DNA of 64,000 nt from Lycorma delicatula (taxonomy: Eukaryota > Arthropoda > Insecta > Hemiptera > Fulgoridae), in assembly GCF_047948215.1 (NCBI RefSeq), contig NC_134455.1, forward strand, positions 77,411,189 to 77,475,188, read 5' to 3'. The stretch's first letter is position 1, and the number at the start of each line of letters is the position of its first letter. The notes beneath the pieces were generated by a model. That model saw only the letters and a list, made by a program, of their open reading frames with translations. It did not search any database and was not told where the DNA came from. A program made the position numbers and the translations under genes. Of the stretch, positions 1 through 10,985 are shown one piece after another.

Positions 1-2
1 GT

Positions 3-531
3 TCACTGAATAAGGAATGGCTCGCTCGAATGGTTGAAATGTTTAAGGACGTTTTAGACGAGATTGGCACAGAGCCTCAGGCGAAGCAGCCCTCTCAGCC
101 GGAAATGATGGAGAAAGCTGCACAGACGCGTGTGAGATCTGAGCGTCCTTTGCTGCTTTAAGAGGTGGCTACTCAGACCCCGGGTGGGGGTCTGACTCAG
201 ATGCCTCATGGAGAACGTAATCAGGGCGATTTACTTCAGGCCCTTGAAGAAAGGGTTTCTGATGAGGCTCTTTTTCAATTGGTTCAACGGAGTTGGCCGA
301 AAAAGACATTTTGTTCTTCTGCACGTTATTGTCGTTGACTCTGTCAAGGGGGAAGACAGGATGGTTCCCTGCCTTATGAAGGCCATCCCTGATGTGGTGA
401 TGGCAGATAGTGAAGTATGTTTTTGCGAGCCTGCTAGACGGGTGGTAGCTACTTCCGTCAGTTGGTGGAATATTTTGGCAGAAGTAGTGGCTGTAAATCC
501 CAGGTGTTCCTTGACGTCAGGGCATCGGTGA
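3..531 (+). pseudogene. LINE ORF1 (gag-like) fragment, R1/TRAS-type, broken
   Basis: This is a decayed stretch of a non-LTR retrotransposon gag-like protein. Reading from base 3 gives a charged, glutamine- and glutamate-rich protein (for example EWLARMVEMFKDVLDEIG and QALEERVSDEALFQLV). It has an in-frame TAA at 159-161 and ends at a TGA near 332. Coding character then moves to the frame opened at 208, with the stretch from VVDSVKGEDRM to ARRVVATSVS, closing at 531. No zinc knuckle is visible in this part. The style matches the middle of R1/TRAS-clade ORF1 proteins, and a second piece of the same kind of protein lies on the same strand at 2180-2659. The clade is inferred from general resemblance. 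The break itself (one stop, at least one frameshift) is seen directly. Confidence 0.45.
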
Positions 532-677
532 CCAGGTGCTCAAGAGCCGTCTTCCACCGAAGAGGCCGGTGGGGCCACCTTCAGCGACAGTTTTCGTGAA
601 GGCGGCTGGTAGATTCTATGCTGACATCCTGCGAACATACCAACCCCCGTAGGGGGAAATCATCCACCTTTGTGATG

Positions 678-827
678 TTACTGGTCACCATAGCACCCCC
701 TCCATTCCAAGCCCTGGGGATTTACCGGATGTCGTCTTAGGACCACTAATTGATTACGTTCCACAATCTTCAGCCAGGCCTCGGTCGGGATGCCACCGAT
801 GTAAATGCCTCGGAAAGACATTTGCAT
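678..827 (-). pseudogene. Short coding-like ORF, possible end of a LINE ORF2
   Basis: A 49-residue frame begins MQMSFRGIYIGGIPTEAW and continues KIVERNQLVVLRRHPVNPQG before a TAA stop. Its amino-acid make-up looks coding, and the stop is followed (lower coordinates) by a GC-rich hairpin-prone sequence with CCCCCTACGGGGG. That arrangement would suit the C-terminus of an antisense non-LTR element followed by its 3' untranslated region. I could not match it to a named family, so this is a weak call. It could equally be a chance ORF in GC-rich DNA. Confidence 0.22.
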
Positions 828-1238
828 CACTAAAATAAATGTAAAATTTCGACTTCACGTAGGCCTCAAACGGACATCTTCACATCCAGCCTAACATAAT
901 TACCACAAACTAACTGACCGAAACCGTGGAAGCGCGAACCCCGCGCCTATTTAAAATTTGACAACACCGTTCGCGACTGTGAATGCCTCAGAAAACGAAC
1001 GAGTTTAAAGTTAAATTAGTGCTACATTCATACCAATCAAAATTATGTCCTACGCAATATAGAAATTCAGACCTACATCCAAATAAGTCGACCAAATTCG
1101 GTAACCTAACAAGAGGAATGCAACCTCATTCCGGTCCACACAGGAGCCGGGGAAAAACCCTGCACCCCCACCCGGTCCCATCATTTTATTTATTTATCGA
1201 TTCTCCGGGCGATGATAACGATCATTCGTTTTTCGCCC

Positions 1239-1267
<29 letters not shown>
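1239..1267. repeat. Homopolymer A tract
   Basis: An uninterrupted run of about 29 A. It may mark the 3' tail of a retroposed copy lying to its left on the plus strand, or a T tract on the minus strand. No matching target-site duplication was found. Confidence 0.8.
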
Positions 1268-1271
<4 letters not shown>

Positions 1272-2179
1272 GGTGTCTCGCGTTTCTTTACCAAGTTACG
1301 ATCAGGACCGCCACCGGGAGAGGGAAGCCACAACCCCGGTCGCACGGGTTAACATACCCCGGCAGCGGGAACCCCAAATCGAATCATAAACAATACCAAT
1401 ATAACCATGGCACGATGCCTATGCACCTACCTCCAATCAATCCAATGCCTACGCCGAAACCTAGCCACCCGGTAACTTACCATGATCGAGTGACTCAATT
1501 AAACTCCCCCTGCAGACCTACACATCGCAAGGGCGCAAAGAAAACCAGCCGCTATAGACCACTCCTCGTGGATCATCCAGTTATTACGGAGATCCAAAAA
1601 GGAATGTATTCTCTCATATTCCCTAACAGCTCATGGACGTTCAACCTCGTGTCGGGGGCAGACGTAGAACACGAACGAAGATGTTCACTGTATTATTAGT
1701 CCCGCAATCCTGACATTGACTCGAATCCACCAAACAAAACGTAGCCAAACTTGCTGAAAGGCACCGTGCCCAGAGAGAAACTGTGATATACCGATTGGGG
1801 AAGACCCATCCAATCGCACCTAAATCAGACACTATCGAAATATACCATGCGTGCAGCTACCTATGGGGCCAAGCTAACCTGCCAAGATCCAAGGCCCCGG
1901 TCTTCAATCTCTTGCTTCCGATCTGATTTTAATAGTTACTTACCTTGGAAATGTAGCGTTCCTTACGCTCATCAACCAAGATATCTATTGCTTTGACTCA
2001 TTGTAAAACACAGACTGTCTCCCGTGAGACTGTTCTATAACCGCCTATAACAGCCAGCAAGAGGAGTCGCTGGGCCCGCAGCAAACTATCTCGGGTATTT
2101 TTGAGACGTGACGTACCGAATAAGGAGACCAGCCATCCGAACCCGGATTCGTCGGGAAGCAGCAAATATGCCCTTAAGC

Positions 2180-2659
2180 TACATCATTGTGAATTTCTCT
2201 GAGCTGAAAATCATCTTTGTTGGATACTCTACATTCGGAGTGTCTCACAAGCATGAGCAGCTTGGAACACTACCTGGTTTCGCCAATCGCTTTCAATCAG
2301 TAGCAGCGCGTCGTCAGCATAAGCGGCGAAACGACAACGTATCCCTGGTAGAGTCTGGTTTCATCGCGGCCCGTCAGGGTCAGGGGGAAGAGCTTCTCCT
2401 TCGAGTACGGGCCGAGGGCGACGATGCTGAATGGTTCCGTAAGGAGATTTCAGAAAAGGAGGATGATGTTACGTCGGTGTTGGGAGGTAGGCGGGTCCAG
2501 ATCCTTATTAAGGATGTGGATGCCTTAACCATAGAAGAGAAATTCATGAGAGATCTTCCTCGTGTTACTGGCGACTCTGTTACGATTTATGTGCTTTCGA
2601 TGAGACCTATGGTGCTCGTCCAGGATAGGTGGGATGCTCCGTCGTCTCATCACCGCTGA
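2180..2659 (+). pseudogene. LINE ORF1 C-terminal fragment, R1/TRAS-type
   Basis: The open frame covering 2108-2659 (183 residues) is best read as coding in its second half. There it carries LLLRVRAEGDDAEWFRKEIS, DDVTSVLGGRRVQILIKD and LPRVTGDSVTIYVLSMRPM. This pattern (a charged stretch, then an RVQI/VKDVD-like strand and an SMRPM end) resembles the domain just before the zinc knuckles of R1/TRAS-clade gag-like ORF1 proteins. The knuckles themselves are missing: the frame breaks after MRPM and stops at 2657-2659. No RT frame follows; the sequence passes directly into a 3'-UTR-like region. It is probably the same element as the fragment at 3-531. Clade assignment is inference from memory of the family pattern. 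Confidence 0.55.
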
Positions 2660-3040
2660 GTGGACGGTGACTTCTGACGGAGCCATGTGGGGAGTAAATG
2701 AGTCCGTAGTCACGGTTAGGGGATCCCTTCGGGGATTCCCCATTAGTGGCAAGCCGGGAAGATTGTAAGACGGTAATCCTGGTGGGAATCCCTTTGGGGG
2801 TTCCTCATTACAGGCAAGGCGTAAAGACCGGAGTTCCGGTGGGGTTATCCCTTCAAGGTCCCCTCATTTGAGGCATGGCGACTAATCGAATGACCGGGTC
2901 CCGACTACCTGTGTGTCGGATCTTGTGTTCTGACGTGGTAATTTGAGGCGATGGCACCACCCGGATCTGTATTTTTGCTTAATTACGGGTTCAGCTTTGG
3001 GGGCTAGGGTAATATAAAAAATAATAGTAATAATAATAAA
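2660..3040 (+). mobile_element. 3'-UTR-like end of the R1-type element with TAA-rich tail
   Basis: A GC-rich, hairpin-prone stretch follows the ORF1 remnant and ends in AATATAAAAAATAATAG followed by repeated TAA (to about 3040). After that the composition drops to the AT-rich background. A sharp composition edge with an A/TAA-rich tail is what the 3' end of a non-LTR retrotransposon looks like. No RT ORF lies between the gag fragment and this end, so the copy is internally deleted or chimeric. Confidence 0.45.
2713..2885 (+). repeat. Three imperfect ~58-bp tandem units with hairpins
   Basis: Three diverged units occur at about 2713-2771, 2772-2828 and 2829-2885. Each contains a self-complementary core (GGGGATCCCTTCGGGGATTC in the first; GGGAATCCCTTTGGGGGTTC in the second; GGGGTTATCCCTTCAAGG in the third), then CCCATTAGTGGCAAG, CTCATTACAGGCAAG or CTCATTTGAGGCATG. 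The units lie in the presumed 3' UTR of the LINE remnant and could fold as a row of stem-loops. Confidence 0.65.
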
Positions 3041-3339
3041 CTACCTAAGAATTACGATTTGCATTAAAAAAATACCTATATTTTTTAATATGTATTTTAC
3101 GCACTAAGTTTTATCCACTTCAATTACGTCATAATAATCAATACACAATAGTAATCAATATTGTGCTTTCTAGCCAAAGACACATCGAATAATAGTCCAT
3201 CATAATCATCATCAGTGTCCTGCCTAGTGGCAGATCCCTTACACCATTGCTGTCTATCCATGGGGCTATTCCAAACCTTCTCCTTCATCTCTTTGTAGTT
3301 TTGAATCTTCAACTCATCTGTTAAATTCATTATTCGTCT

Positions 3340-4010
3340 TCTTTCTTTTTAGTTTTTTTTTTTTTTTTTTACTGTTTCTTCTAGTGCAGCAGTTAAGATT
3401 CCACTTTCTCCAAATCATATGTCCTAACCAGTTTCATTTTCTTTTATGTACTTCCCGTTTAAGTTTTGTTTCTTTTTTAATTCTGTTCATGACTTCAATC
3501 CTTATTTGATCCATCCTTCTCCATGTTCACATTTCAAAAGCATCAATGCAGTTTCTCTCTCTCTCTTCCGTATTGACAAGGTTTCACTACTATACAAGAC
3601 ACTACATAGCACTTGGTTAACCTCTTCCTGAATTTTAAGCCTAGTCTTTGGCTACACAATAATCTCTCTTCTTACTAAAGACTTCCTTTGTTATCGCTGT
3701 TCTTCATTTTATTTCCACTCCGCTTTTCTAATCCTCTGTCAACATACTACCAAAAAATCTGTAATGTTTTTTACTTTTTCTATTCTTCCTTCACCTTTTT
3801 CACTAGTAATTTTCCTTGTCCTTTAATCACATTACTTTAGTTTTTCCTGGGTTTACTTTTATTCCAAACTCTTTTAGTTTTCCTCCAAGGCTATAAACAA
3901 TCTCTGAATAGTGTGTTGTTATCAACTAAAATTTTCATCAACAGTTCTTATACATACATCTTATTTTTTATCCTCCTATACTTATTCCTTCTTCCATAGT
4001 AGAATATTAT
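3340..4010 (-). pseudogene. Antisense LINE reverse transcriptase remnant
   Basis: Read on the minus strand, this region gives LKEFGIKVNPGKTKVM near 3835-3895, the typical segment after the YADD motif of LINE reverse transcriptases where the new strand product is handled. Further on it gives SSETLSIRKRERE and CEHGEGWIK, which correspond to the usual YGSETWTL-type motif and following segment of insect endonuclease-RT proteins. Many stops and shifts separate them. A 22-bp T tract at 3349-3370 lies near the 3' side. A further minus-strand frame at 3124-3330 is lysine-rich and may be its degraded end, but I could not assign it. Confidence 0.5.
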
Positions 4011-4019
4011 GAATTTATA

Positions 4020-5120
4020 GGAATTCACAGTAAAATATAAATTACTTGTTAATTTAATTTTACATTAAAATTAGAATGCATGAATGTAATTAAATTTTAA
4101 GAATTGTTAAATATCAATTTCAGAATTTTTTTTATTACCATCAAATCATAAGTAAAAATAATGATACAGACCCCTTCAGCCTGATTTTTATCTTATATGA
4201 TTATGTCAATATTAATTTTATTCATAAGGTAATTATACACATTGACATCACCATCTGCTAAGTTGAAAGCTGCTAAGACTGTAAGCTGGATAAAATCTCA
4301 AAGACGCACTACAAAATAAACAAAATTGTAGTTTTTATATAGTAATCTATTTCTCTCCATTTCTCTAAAAATGTTACATAACAGCAGCTGCTAAAAGTTA
4401 TGAAAAATGTTTTTATACATTTTTCCTTTTCTGATCAGCTAGTATGTTTGTCTAAATTATTATACATATTGCTATTTAAATAAAAATAATTTAAATTTAT
4501 AACTTAGAAACGAAACATTATTTTGTGAATAAGAATTTTTTCTACATAATTAAATATACACAAAATTATATACTGTTATAATAATATAATTATTTTTATA
4601 ATTACATAATGCATTCAAGTTGGTTTTTGAGGTGTTTGACTGGATATAGAACAGAGATTGTCTATTGGCTGTTATCTGAATCCCCAAATGGAAAGGGTAG
4701 GTCGATGCTAGGATGTAGGGGATGATAAGCAACAATGCAACTGCACTACAGGACAATGCAGCCACAGATTGCATGCTGCATCGAACACCAATAGTTACTG
4801 ATTGCGAGCTAATCAAGTTAAGAACAATGACCTAATCTACTGAACAAAAATTCAGAATGGATACTAGGGTTTGCGTCAGCCAAATATATTTAAAAAAATG
4901 TAATTATGTAAAATGTAAGCTGTATGCTTTACTTACTGAATCGTGTGCCAAAATAATGATTTTATACATCCAAATAATATATTATATCTACTTTATTTTA
5001 ACATTATTAATTAAATGTATTTTAGTTAACATTAACAATACCTTAGTTACAATAGTTGTGCTTATTTTCAGTTTAACTGTCAGTAATTATTTTAATTTGA
5101 AACAACAGTTGAATATTAAA
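4020..5120. other. AT-rich stretch, no gene seen
   Basis: No domain, tRNA-like head or LINE motif was recognised. Small frames at 4550-4816 (minus) and 4857-5126 (plus) have low-complexity I/Y/N/K-rich translations expected of AT-rich non-coding DNA. Confidence 0.6.
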
Positions 5121-5310
5121 AATTAAAAAACATAATTTTGAAAAAAAAGAAAAAGAACATTGCTGGCAGACAATGTTTTTTAATATAGCATAATTATATA
5201 ACGTGCCGGTGACAATCAGTTATATCTTTAAGCTGCTACCTTGGAATTAACATACATACATACACCCTAAGTACATTACACTCCTTTTTGGGCAGTTCTG
5301 TGAAAACACT
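5120..5310 (+). repeat. Unnamed interspersed repeat E, copy a
   Basis: It shares ordered blocks with the copy at 9940-10260: a purine-rich start, AACATTGCT then TTTTTAATATAGCATAATTA, a GTGC(C/G)GGTGA block, AGCTGCTACC, then ACATACATACACCCTAAGTA and CATTACACTCCTTTTTGGGC. Family E may be an untranslated part of a retrotransposon or a non-autonomous element. No coding capacity was seen. Confidence 0.6.
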
Positions 5311-5449
5311 TGCAATGCAACAATTTCACATGTACAAAGTACTAGGTTTCCGAATCATACAAAACGAAGCGTTGAAAGGGAAGTCATTAAAAAACCACTC
5401 ATTCATTACATATATTTTTGAATTTTTTTAAATTTATATGTATATATAG

Positions 5450-5740
5450 TTTTTGAAGTCGAGAGTTATAAGGTTCGAGTCCTTGTAATGGCAGGTGCTT
5501 TTATATGGATTTTAATACTAGACTGTGGATACCGGTGTTCTTTGGTGATTGGGTTTCAGTTAACCACATGTCTCAGGAGTGGTCAACCTGGATCTGTTTC
5601 AGGACTACATGTTTACCGGTAAATTTGCACTTACATTTGCAGCTGCAGGGCTGGAAAATCGTTAGCAGTAATTGCATTTGCCTATACACACTCACCCAGA
5701 TTTTGCAGCAAGCTGAGAAAACTGGTTGAAATAAATAAAA
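5450..5740 (+). mobile_element. SINE A copy, diverged
   Basis: This matches the SINE A consensus seen better at 34659-34961. It shows AGTCGAGAGTT, a B-box-like GGTTCGAGTCC, GTGGATACCGGTGTTCTTTG, a segment matching AACCACACATCTCAGGAATG, and GACTACA. The tRNA-like A box is missing, so it is 5'-truncated, and the last third is diverged. No target-site duplication was found. Confidence 0.75.
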
Positions 5741-5744
5741 TATA

Positions 5745-5840
5745 TTTGTATAGCCTACGACACTCCCGGTAACGTAAGGATTCCAACGCCGGTTTTTAAT
5801 CTATACTTCTTTTTGGAGAGTCGTGTAATAAACTAGAACA
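5745..5840 (+). repeat. Interspersed repeat E, copy b
   Basis: It carries TATAGCCTACGACACTCCCG, GTAACGTAAGGATTCCAACG and a final AGTCGTGTAATAAA. These blocks match copies c (9940-10260) and d (10830-10985). It is internally deleted: the CGGTTCAGCCGT and ACATACAT blocks are missing. Confidence 0.6.
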
Positions 5841-5849
5841 TTACACAGT

Positions 5850-8250
5850 AAACTTTTATACGTGTTTTAATTTCAGTTAAAGAAGACACAGATGTTTATA
5901 TATATATATATAAAATTATAAGGAAGGAAATTAGCCTGACGTTGAAAAGTTTTTCCCATTTGATATTTTAACATTTCTATCATTTTTGGTGATTCTACGT
6001 ACAAAAAAAAATGATTCGCAGCAAGTATTTTTCTGTTTTTTTTTTATTCTTATATTACTTTTCCAACTGTAGTGATGTATACTGCTACAGATAAAACGGA
6101 AAAGTAAATACATGGGTCAAAAATATGTATTGGTATTTTTGTGCGTTAATGGAAATTCTTCTCTAAACCAAGTACACCGATTTTCTTCAAATTTGGTGGA
6201 TAGGTACTACTACCTTTGGAGGGAATGAATGTATTAAATATTTGAAAAAAATGAAAATTGGGATAGTGGCGTTTGTTTGGCATGGCCAAACAAAATATTA
6301 AATTTTTAACGGGGCACTTTAGCAAAAACTACTTACAAAAGTTGAAGTTATTTTAATCAAGATCACAAATTACCATAAATTTTTATTTATTATTCACCAC
6401 CCTCGCCAACAAATGACTTAACATATTCTTTTTCCTTTTTTAGTTATATCTTTTTTCTGAGTAAAAGAGAAAGTCGAAGTTATTTACATTTATATTTTCT
6501 GCATCAATAGACCTTCAAACCACTATAAAATTATTTGCCCATGCCTCTTCAGTGGTGTTAAAACAATACTTTTAAATTTAAAAAAAAAAAAAAAAATTAA
6601 TTTAAATCCACAAAATTAGTTACTCATTGCATTCAAAATATAAAATTCTTAATTTTTTACTGCCCTTACATTTACTATTTCTTGAAAACGAAATTATTAA
6701 AAAAATTTCATCCTCACTCTAGAACGTCACAACTTTGTTTATTTAGAATTACTGCTGAATCATTGTATTTTTTAAAACAATTTTATAACGTTTTTTTATA
6801 AATTATCCCCACTTAGGGATTATTTTCTTAAAAATTCATTTTACCCGAATCTTTCCTCTTGAGTATTGAAGCCGCCAAATAGAAAAAAATGTTCACAATT
6901 TCAAATTTTCAATTCTCAAAATGTATTTTGTTAAAGTAACTAAAGTGACTTTATAACCCTCTGATGGGTTGGCCCGATTAAAAAATATCGGAGTAATTTT
7001 TTAAAATAATTTTAGTTTTTTTTAAATTTTAAATCGAGTTTAGTGAGTATTTTAATCATTAAAAACATCCCTTTGATGCATGAGCCTCCAAATTTTCAAT
7101 AAATCGAAAACAATTTTTTTTTTTAAGTTCTAATGCTAATATAATAATATTAAAAATGTTGGTTACTGTTTTATTTTGTTGAGCATTTTGGCTTCAAAAT
7201 CTAAATTAAACATTTTAAAATAAAAAAAGGAATTTTTTCAAAAATTAATTGCATAAAATGCCTGCTACGCCGATCAAATTATGTAATTCATTACCCTGTT
7301 TTTTTTTTTTTACAAATATACAAGTTAAATCATTTGAAAGATTTGTTCATGTGATACTAAAAGGATAATTAAATTCTTTGTATATCAATACTATATTTTT
7401 ATATGGAAGATCTATAATCCAGGAATAAATAGAACATTTTTTACTGCAAAAAGAAATAAACAGTTATCCTTGAAGAAAGATGCTGGTAGTCTACCCACAG
7501 TCTTCTGAGGGAATTGGAATAATTTTAACGAAATAAACTCCTATTGTTCTACTCAGATCATTACTGTTCAATGATTTTGGTTTAACAGATTTTAATGAAT
7601 GCTAAAATACAAACATATTTCCCTTCAAAAATTTCATAGTTTCGAGAATAGATATAATATTTTTCTTAAAAGAAACAACTCGCCCATTTTGAAATTACGC
7701 GGCATGTAAAAATATCCAACTGAATAAAAAATCAATCAGTCATAATATATCATTGTGTTGAGCAGATTATAATCTAAGGAAAAAAAAGATTAACAAAAAT
7801 TTAATAAAAGAAAAATTTTGAAAAAATAATATTAATAATTATAAAAATATTGAATAAGTTACGATAATTACAGCTGTTAATTTTTTGTTGATAAAATAAT
7901 AAATCCTTTATGTAACCGTACTGTAACGCATGTAAAATACACATAAGATAGTGTATACACAATTATAAAAAAATCAGTTTTTCTTTCTCACTGCTTTCGC
8001 CGGAAGCCATTTTCTTCATATAAAAAAAAAATTATTTTTTATTTTATGTTTCTTCGTGTTAAAATTACCCATTTGGGTAATTTTTCAAAACGGTGTGACG
8101 TAATATTAATCCAGAAAGTAATACATAAATATATATTTTGTATACAATTGAGTGCAGATTATATTGAAATAAAAACAAATATAATGTATATAGAATTAGA
8201 GTAATGAAAATATAACCTTAAAAATAATTTCATTCTAGTTTTTCTCATGT
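5850..8250. other. AT-rich stretch, no gene seen
   Basis: This contains only AT-rich sequence, short A or T runs and small low-complexity frames. The part around 6125-6420 (ACCGATTTTCTTCAAATTTG onward) has the look of an old interspersed repeat, but I found no second copy in the window. Confidence 0.55.
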
Positions 8251-8252
8251 CC

Positions 8253-8572
8253 AGTATCTTAATTGTAAACCTAACGGGTTGTTCTAGTGGTGAACTCGTC
8301 ATCGCAAATCAGCTGATTTCAAATTTGAAAATTCTAAGGTTCAAATCCAAGACAATAGCTTTTATAAGGATTTGAATACTAGGTCGTGGATACCGATATT
8401 TTTTGGTGGTTGGGTTTTCAATTAACCACACATCTCAGGAATGGTCGACCTGAAATTGTGCAAGACTATACACTTCATTTACATTCATAAACATCATCCT
8501 AATTCATCTTATGAATTAACACCTTACAGTGGTTCCGGAGGCTAAACAAAAAAAAAGAAGAGTATTTTAAGT
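8253..8572 (+). mobile_element. SINE A copy with probable target-site duplication
   Basis: A near full-length SINE A. The tRNA-like head has an A-box-like GGTTGTTCTAGTGGTGAAC and a B-box-like GGTTCAAATCC. The body has AATTAACCACACATCTCAGG and ends CTTACAGTGGTTCCGGAGGC with an A-rich tail. AGTATCTTAATT at about 8253 and AGTATTTTAAGT at 8561 flank it as a possible 12-bp duplication with two mismatches. Confidence 0.75.
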
Positions 8573-8574
8573 AT

Positions 8575-9935
8575 CAGAATAGATGTTAGGTGGCATAACA
8601 AAAATGGTTATGTAAACGTGAAATATGAATTAATCTTGAAACTGGAATAATTATTCTCATGATAAAATGAAATGCCAGAATATGAGTATTAAAGAAATAA
8701 GAAAGGTTCCTTTTTTACTAAATCATACATAATGCCACTCATCGGCATTCTATTTTCAACGAAATGTATGATGTATTCCAACATACAATTAATATCTTTA
8801 GTCAAATATCGAAAGAAACAAGTTATGTAGGCAACATCATTATTATTAGAGAAAGAAAAAATTTCACTGGTGACGTTTTACGTCAGCTGCTTTAAATATT
8901 TTACAGTCAATATCATTAATTGAATAAGAATTAATATTTTCATATTCTGTGTTTTTAAAAATATGTATAGTGTTAATAAATATATTGATTTGTTTTTAAA
9001 ACAAAAATTACGTTTGGAGAAAATTCTAAGAAAATGTAAAATTAAACCAATAAATATGTAAAATAAATTAAAGTGCATTTAAAATACACATAGAATAAGT
9101 AAAGGAATGAAAGGGTTAAATTTGAACAGTATCTGATTAAAAATCTTACGGTAGCCATTAAACTTAATGAAAGAGGAATGAAGAGGGAGAAGAAACGACT
9201 ATATGAAATACTCGGTCTCAATAAAGGGGAGATTTGAGTGAACGCAATTAATGTTAAAAGTAAAGAAGATGAACGAAATCATGAAAAAGGAAAAGGAGAT
9301 TGTTTGGTATTAAGAGAAGGGAGTGAGGAGAAAAAGAAGGAGATAAACGTTCGATTAATGGTGGGGGAAGAAAGAGTTTAGTTTATGAGAAGAGTTGTAA
9401 AAAGGCTTATGAAATGAAATAAATGTAAACAATGTTTGCGTCATACGCTACAAATTCTTCCGTTTTAGAAAATATTAATTTACAATTACTGATGATATAT
9501 CATAGTTATCTTATAAAGAAACGACGTTGTGGTTATATAGCTGTCACACCCCCAGCTTCTAAAAGAATAATTGTTTGATATTTTGTATGATACGGTACGG
9601 TTACAGGATTAATACTGAATCTTGACTTTTACTACATAACGAATGACAACTCCTCCCATTATTTGTTATTCATGTATAAAATGATATAAACAAAATAGAT
9701 AACAAAATGAGATGCTGTAATATACAAACTATTTTCAGTGCTACAAAACATAAGTTTACACGTAGTATTGTATATAAAAATGTCTGATGCTTGATCTTAT
9801 AACTATGGCAACTTAACATATCAGTTTTTCAAAGCTTTAAGCAATATTTCATATTGCGTAATACTTGCCAACCTGTAAAAAAAAATTTTAACAATTTTAG
9901 AATTAATAATATCACAAAAGATAAATATTAAAAAT
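8575..9935. other. AT-rich stretch, no gene seen
   Basis: No recognisable coding or structural feature. A purine-rich section at 9160-9420 on the plus strand encodes lysine/glutamate-rich frames broken by stops and was not assigned. Confidence 0.55.
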
Positions 9936-9939
9936 TAAA

Positions 9940-10260
9940 AAAAAACACGACTACAAAAAAAAACATTGCTTTTTAATAATTATTGAATATTTACTAATAT
10001 AGTATAATTAAAGTGCGTGCGGGTGATAATTTTATAGTATTTCAATGTAGTATAATTTTGTTTTCAAATTTTTTAATTTAATTTTATATATATACATACT
10101 TATATACCGTATGAAACTCTCGGTAACGTAAGGATTCCAACGCGGGTACATTCATCTAAATCGGTTCAGCCGTTCAGCTGCTACGGTGGAAAAAACATAC
10201 ATTTGTACATACACTCTAAATACATTACACTTTGGACAGTCATGTAATAAATTATATTAG
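9940..10260 (+). repeat. Interspersed repeat E, copy c (fullest)
   Basis: This copy has all blocks of the family. They are AACATTGCTTTTTAATAATT, GTGCGGGTGATAATTTTATA, an AT-rich middle, CTCTCGGTAACGTAAGGATT, AACGCGGGTACATTCATCTA, ATCGGTTCAGCCGTTCAGCT, GCTACGGTGG, then ATACACTCTAAATACATTAC and GGACAGTCATGTAATAAA. The phrase AAATCGGTTCAGCCGTT is common in untranslated parts of arthropod transposons; the family itself is unknown to me. Confidence 0.65.
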
Positions 10261-10773
10261 AGTTAAAACCAAAGTGAGTATTAATTATAAATAAATTTAA
10301 AATGTTAAAATTTTTCAAAGGTTTATTTATTTATCGTACTAAAAACAACTGTTTTTAATTTTTACAAATTCATACGGATTTTTTATTAATGAAAGTTGAT
10401 TTTTATTCGGTTTTTCATAGGCTCAATTAAAATCAATTTTCTCAGAATAAAATTTTTACACCTTTTGATAATATATTTACGCATTTATTTGTCATTTAAA
10501 AAAGTTATTGTATTTTAAACACTGGATACCTTGAAAACTAGGCAAAATAAAGTTCTGGGATCTGTTTCATTCGATTTGTCAGCTCAAGAAATATAAGAAA
10601 CTATCAAGTTTACTCCTACTGAACTTTCTCCGGGGGAACTGAAACCATGCGAAATATTTCGCTACATGTGACTCGATAACAAAGCGTTTTCAGATATGTG
10701 TTTGTATGAATCTTTTCCTTATTTCAAGCTCTAGAATCAGTTTCTAGATATTTCGCTTTCCATTTGAATTGCC

Positions 10774-10776
<3 letters not shown>

Positions 10777-10825
<49 letters not shown>
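10777..10825. repeat. (AT)n microsatellite
   Basis: About 24 AT units directly precede repeat E copy d. All copies of family E have a TA-rich tract at this position, so the microsatellite probably grew from the element. Confidence 0.9.
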
Positions 10826-10826
<1 letters not shown>

Positions 10827-10829
10827 GAA

Positions 10830-10985
10830 TGTATATAGCCTACTACATTCCCTGTAATGTAAGGATTAAAACGCGAGGTCATATATCTAAATTGGTTCAG
10901 CCGTTGAGCTGCCATGGTGGTAAAAACATACATACCTACACCCTTAATACATTACACTGATTTTTGAACAGTCGTGTAAAAATCA
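10830..10985 (+). repeat. Interspersed repeat E, copy d
   Basis: It shows TATATAGCCTACTACATTCC, CTGTAATGTAAGGATTAAAA, AAATTGGTTCAGCCGTTGAG, CATACATACCTACACCC, AATACATTACACTGATTTTT and GAACAGTCGTGTAA. It lies 570 bp after copy c in the same orientation. Confidence 0.65.

Larger units (their letters stand above)
532..2160. other. GC-rich interruption of unknown origin
   Basis: This stretch is clearly richer in G and C than the rest of the window and lies between two ORF1-like pieces in the same orientation. It may therefore be a nested insertion. Open frames exist on both strands (plus 983-1699, minus 1641-1832), but their translations are proline-, histidine- and serine-rich with no recognisable domain, and the plus-strand frame runs through an A tract. 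I found no terminal repeats or target-site duplication by eye. Its family is unknown. Confidence 0.4.

Noticed and set aside
983..1699. 238-residue plus-strand frame as a gene
   Set aside because: It translates a poly(A) tract as poly-Lys, shows no domain and lacks support on either side.
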